NCBI GenBank assembly: GCA_002404215.1
Contig: DHJG01000191.1
Span: 1 to 9,306 of the forward strand
Direction of reading: 5' to 3'
Source of the DNA: Desulfosporosinus sp. UBA4726
GTDB taxonomy: Bacteria > Bacillota > Desulfitobacteriia > Desulfitobacteriales > Desulfitobacteriaceae
Length of the DNA stretch: 9,306 nt
Shown here: positions 7,438-9,306 of the stretch, in pieces
Numbering within the stretch: position 1 is the stretch's first letter
Layout of the letters: every line of letters starts with the position of its first letter
The notes under the pieces: generated by a model
The model's database searches: none
The model's input: only the letters and a program-made list of their open reading frames with translations
What the model was told of the DNA's origin: nothing
Made by a program: the position numbers and the translations under genes

Positions 7438-7490
7438 TAGGTAAAGAGCTTAAGGTTTCTATGATAAGTTAACTTTAAGCTCTTTACCTA
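7438..7490. repeat. Perfect 20-bp inverted repeat, large hairpin
   Basis: The arms 7438-7457 and 7471-7490 pair along 20 bases, beginning TAGGTAAAGAGCTTAA and ending TTAAGCTCTTTACCTA, with one G-T wobble and a 13-base loop. It starts 35 bp after the PspC stop. No T-run follows on either strand, so it does not look like an ordinary intrinsic terminator. It could be a 3' stabilising structure, a repetitive palindrome or a remnant of a small mobile element. Confidence 0.7.
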
Positions 7491-7497
7491 TACTAGT

Positions 7498-7531
7498 CAG
7501 AAAGTATAAACTTATGTTTATCTACTTTCTG
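7498..7531. repeat. Second hairpin of the intergenic cluster
   Basis: CAGAAAGTA (7498-7506) pairs with TACTTTCTG (7523-7531). Inside it TAAAC (7507-7511) pairs with GTTTA (7516-7520) around a TTAT loop, leaving only a two-base TC bulge at 7521-7522. In total 14 base pairs, directly after the first hairpin. Confidence 0.65.
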
Positions 7532-7533
7532 GA

Positions 7534-7568
7534 AGGTCCCTTCACGCTATCCTCAGCTCCAGGGACCT
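7534..7568. repeat. Third hairpin, with a 19-base loop
   Basis: Perfect 8-bp inverted repeat AGGTCCCT (7534-7541) and AGGGACCT (7561-7568) around a 19-base GC-rich loop. From here to about 7635 the base composition is visibly richer in G and C than the flanking intergenic DNA. Confidence 0.55.
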
Positions 7569-7569
7569 C

Positions 7570-7583
7570 GGCCATCCTTGGCC
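7570..7583. repeat. Fourth, short hairpin
   Basis: GGCCA (7570-7574) and TGGCC (7579-7583) form a 5-bp stem with a TCCT loop, one base after the third hairpin. Weak alone, but in register with the series. Confidence 0.4.
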
Positions 7584-7600
7584 AGCGCTCTAATCTTGAA

Positions 7601-7628
7601 CCTCACTGTTGGAGTCTTACCAACGAGG
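7601..7628. repeat. Fifth hairpin
   Basis: CCTC (7601-7604) pairs with GAGG (7625-7628), and GTTGG (7608-7612) with CCAAC (7620-7624), around a 7-base AGTCTTA loop and with a three-base ACT bulge on one side. Nine base pairs in total. Confidence 0.5.
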
Positions 7629-7638
7629 CGCACTCTTA

Positions 7639-7677
7639 AGAAAACATAGCTAGCGCTTGGCGCTAGCCATGTTTTCT
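7639..7677. terminator. Bidirectional intrinsic terminator
   Basis: Long stem: AGAAAACAT (7639-7647) pairs with ATGTTTTCT (7669-7677), then one A-C mismatch, then GCTAGCGC (7649-7656) with GCGCTAGC (7660-7667) around a three-base TTG loop. On either strand the GC-rich core is followed by a TTTTCT tract. It begins immediately after the TAG stop of the minus-strand Fe-S oxidoreductase gene, so it most probably ends that transcript, and it can also stop plus-strand readthrough from the PspC gene. Confidence 0.85.
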
Positions 7678-9306
7678 CTATAGAGCATTATAGACAATTT
7701 CAGCGATATCCAGACTTTCTATATCTGCATCAGAATTGTTTACAGCCTCGCTCAAGGTTGTTAAACATAACGAGCACGCGCTGGCAAGAACATCCGACTT
7801 AGTTCTAAGCGCTTTTTTCAGGAGCAGACTATTAATCTTTTCTTCCTTTTGATCTTCCATCCATATTCGTCCTCCACCAGCCCCACAACAAAAGGCTTTT
7901 GAGCGATTATTTCTCATCTCTACCAATTCGAGTCCTGGAATTGAGGTCAAAACGTCTCTAGGTGCTTCATAAATAGAGTTATATCTCCCCAGATAACATG
8001 GATCATGAAAGGTGACTTTAAAATTCTTTCCTCCCTTTGGTTTTAGTTTACCGGATTTAATCAGTTCCAAAATAAACTCGGAATGGTGCATCACCTGATA
8101 ATGCCCACCGAACTGGGGATAGTCATTTTTGAGAGTATTGTAACAATGAGGACTATCAGTCACAATTGTCTTAAATTTATACTTGTTTAAATTTTTAATA
8201 TTTTCAAGGGCTAATTGTTGAAAGAGCTTTTCATTTCCTAGACGCCTTACAGAATCACCACAACATTTTTCTTCCTGTCCCAGTACGGCATAGTCAACAC
8301 CAGCTTTTTCAAATAACTTAAACATTATCTGAGAGACCTTCTTATTCCTAGCTTTATAAGTACCGAAGCAACCGACCCAATACAGGATATCTGTCTGCTT
8401 TTTTTCACTTAAAAGAGGAACCTGGAGCTCAGTGGCCAAAAAATACTTAGTATCTAAATCCCCCCAGGGATTTCCCACTTTCGAGATATTTTCAAAGACC
8501 TTCTGCACCTCAGGGGGATAGCCCGCATCCTCAGTGATCAGACTTCTTCTCATATCAACAATCCTCTTAATATGTTCTATATTGATTGGGCATTTATCTT
8601 CGCAAAGCCCACACGTAGTACAGGACCATAGCGTTTCTTTAGAGATTACCGTGTCAATTATAGAATGGTTAAACGGCTTACCTTTGCTTCTGAAAAACGA
8701 CTTTTTCTGAATGAAGTGCCTTTTTAAATCTCGAATTACGACTTTGGGTGATAATGGCGCTCCGCTGTTATAAGCAGGACAGCCTTTCTGACACCTTCCA
8801 CAGGAGACACAGGCATCTAATTCGAGAAGCTCTTTCTTAGTAAAATCTTCAAGACGAGCAGCACCTGTTGAACTTACCCCTTTGGAGATTATATCGACCG
8901 GGCTCAACCCACCGATCGGGGAAGATGTTTTCAAGAAAATATTAAGCGAAGACGCCAACATATGAAACAATTTAGAATATGGGATATAGGCAATAAACCC
9001 AAAGGCTAGTAACATATGAAAATACCATAAAAAAGCATGAACAGTAAGGGCTGAAGGTTCGGACAAGCCAGCTAGTCGAACTACTATACAAAAAAGCAAA
9101 CCAACTGGTGACCACCATGCCCAAGGATCATTGGTCGAATAAATGCGCAAGCCCTCTATAACAAAACCTGTAAACAGAATTAAGAAAACAAGAATAAGTA
9201 AAATTGCATCATCGAAGGTGTAATCTTCATGATCTGGTTTATCAATATATCGTTTATAGGTGGCCATTCCTATTCCTATCATGGCCATTAGACCAAACAA
9301 ATCCAT
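7678..9306 (-). CDS. Membrane-anchored Fe-S oxidoreductase, HdrD/DUF224 type (EtfAB:menaquinone oxidoreductase-like), N-terminus outside window
   Basis: At least 542 codons, open to the right edge. The Met codon at 9306-9304 is probably internal, because relatives have more membrane helices before this point. Visible domains in order: hydrophobic segments (about 3-16, 34-55, 66-81, 88-125) of a NarI-like cytochrome b domain, with H90 and H97 as possible haem ligands; two 4Fe-4S motifs, C166/C169/C172/C176P and C229/C232/C235/C239P; then two cysteine-rich CCG domains, C313...C348-C349-G...C388 and C437...C473-C474-G...C511xxC514. Family knowledge: such fusions pass electrons between a soluble donor or acceptor and the quinone pool, and the Syntrophomonas type takes electrons from EtfAB. 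HdrD- or DsrK-like thiol/disulfide chemistry is the alternative. The first CCG domain has SPHC (385-388) instead of CxxC. No etf gene is visible, so the ETF role is inferred from family only. The stop abuts a strong terminator. Confidence 0.9.
   Translation of the reverse strand: MDLFGLMAMIGIGMATYKRYIDKPDHEDYTFDDAILLILVFLILFTGFVIEGLRIYSTNDPWAWWSPVGLLFCIVVRLAGLSEPSALTVHAFLWYFHMLLAFGFIAYIPYSKLFHMLASSLNIFLKTSSPIGGLSPVDIISKGVSSTGAARLEDFTKKELLELDACVSCGRCQKGCPAYNSGAPLSPKVVIRDLKRHFIQKKSFFRSKGKPFNHSIIDTVISKETLWSCTTCGLCEDKCPINIEHIKRIVDMRRSLITEDAGYPPEVQKVFENISKVGNPWGDLDTKYFLATELQVPLLSEKKQTDILYWVGCFGTYKARNKKVSQIMFKLFEKAGVDYAVLGQEEKCCGDSVRRLGNEKLFQQLALENIKNLNKYKFKTIVTDSPHCYNTLKNDYPQFGGHYQVMHHSEFILELIKSGKLKPKGGKNFKVTFHDPCYLGRYNSIYEAPRDVLTSIPGLELVEMRNNRSKAFCCGAGGGRIWMEDQKEEKINSLLLKKALRTKSDVLASACSLCLTTLSEAVNNSDADIESLDIAEIVYNAL

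Larger units (their letters stand above)
7498..7635. ncRNA. Candidate structured RNA or non-coding element; strand undetermined
   Basis: Four consecutive stem-loops (7498-7531, 7534-7568, 7570-7583, 7601-7628) are packed almost end to end in a stretch without an open frame of interest, with a GC-rich core unlike the surrounding spacer. Such density is more than expected for a simple convergent-gene terminator zone. Options are a dispersed palindromic repeat, a non-coding end of a lost insertion sequence, or a small RNA. No known RNA family was recognised, no promoter was found for it, and the strand is open. Confidence 0.3.

Noticed and set aside
7585..7635. tRNA-like T-arm string (GGTTCAAGATT) on the minus strand in the hairpin cluster
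   Set aside because: The flanking bases do not form a T-stem, and no acceptor stem, anticodon arm or CCA-compatible end can be drawn around it.
7403..7677. CRISPR array or riboswitch in the spacer
   Set aside because: The hairpins differ in sequence from one another and are not direct repeats with spacers, and no known riboswitch core motif is recognisable.

Overview
The window is chromosomal DNA that looks like a low-to-mid GC Gram-positive anaerobe of the Clostridia, most like the Desulfitobacterium/Desulfosporosinus group (Peptococcaceae). This rests on three things. A glgC gene is paired with a degenerate glgD, which is a Firmicutes arrangement. Shine-Dalgarno sites are strong and purine-rich. 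A fused membrane/iron-sulfur HdrD-type oxidoreductase of the kind linked to EtfAB and menaquinone is present. The taxon is an inference from protein character, not from a marker gene.

Layout. Positions 1-6704 hold one minus-strand glycogen operon, transcribed in the order glgP, glgC, glgD, glgA, then a GH13 amylase/pullulanase-type gene cut off by the left edge. Gaps are 50, 12 and 20 bp, and the last junction is a 4-bp ATGA overlap. Positions 6705-7213 form a 509-bp divergent intergenic region. It holds a possible 39-codon minus-strand ORF with an open continuation in another frame, a perfect TATAAT box on the plus strand, and a leader with a possible 11-codon peptide and a hairpin. Positions 7214-7402 hold a small plus-strand PspC-domain membrane protein. 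Positions 7403-7677 carry no gene but at least six consecutive inverted repeats, the last being a bidirectional terminator. Positions 7678-9306 hold a minus-strand membrane-anchored Fe-S oxidoreductase whose N-terminus lies beyond the right edge.

How the genes work together. GlgC, probably with the regulatory-type subunit GlgD, makes ADP-glucose. GlgA polymerises it into alpha-1,4-glucan. GlgP releases glucose-1-phosphate from the chain ends, and the GH13 enzyme hydrolyses or remodels the glucan. Synthesis and breakdown are therefore co-expressed, so flux is probably set mainly by enzyme-level control. A GlgB branching enzyme is not visible in the window. The PspC protein and the Fe-S oxidoreductase show no functional link to glycogen.

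The main candidates for undescribed biology are the hairpin cluster at 7438-7677, the small possibly frameshifted ORF just upstream of glgP, the structured leader of the PspC gene, and a perfect CcpA-type cre consensus inside the GH13 gene. I did not find a clearly new protein system. The protein-coding content is recognisable metabolism.
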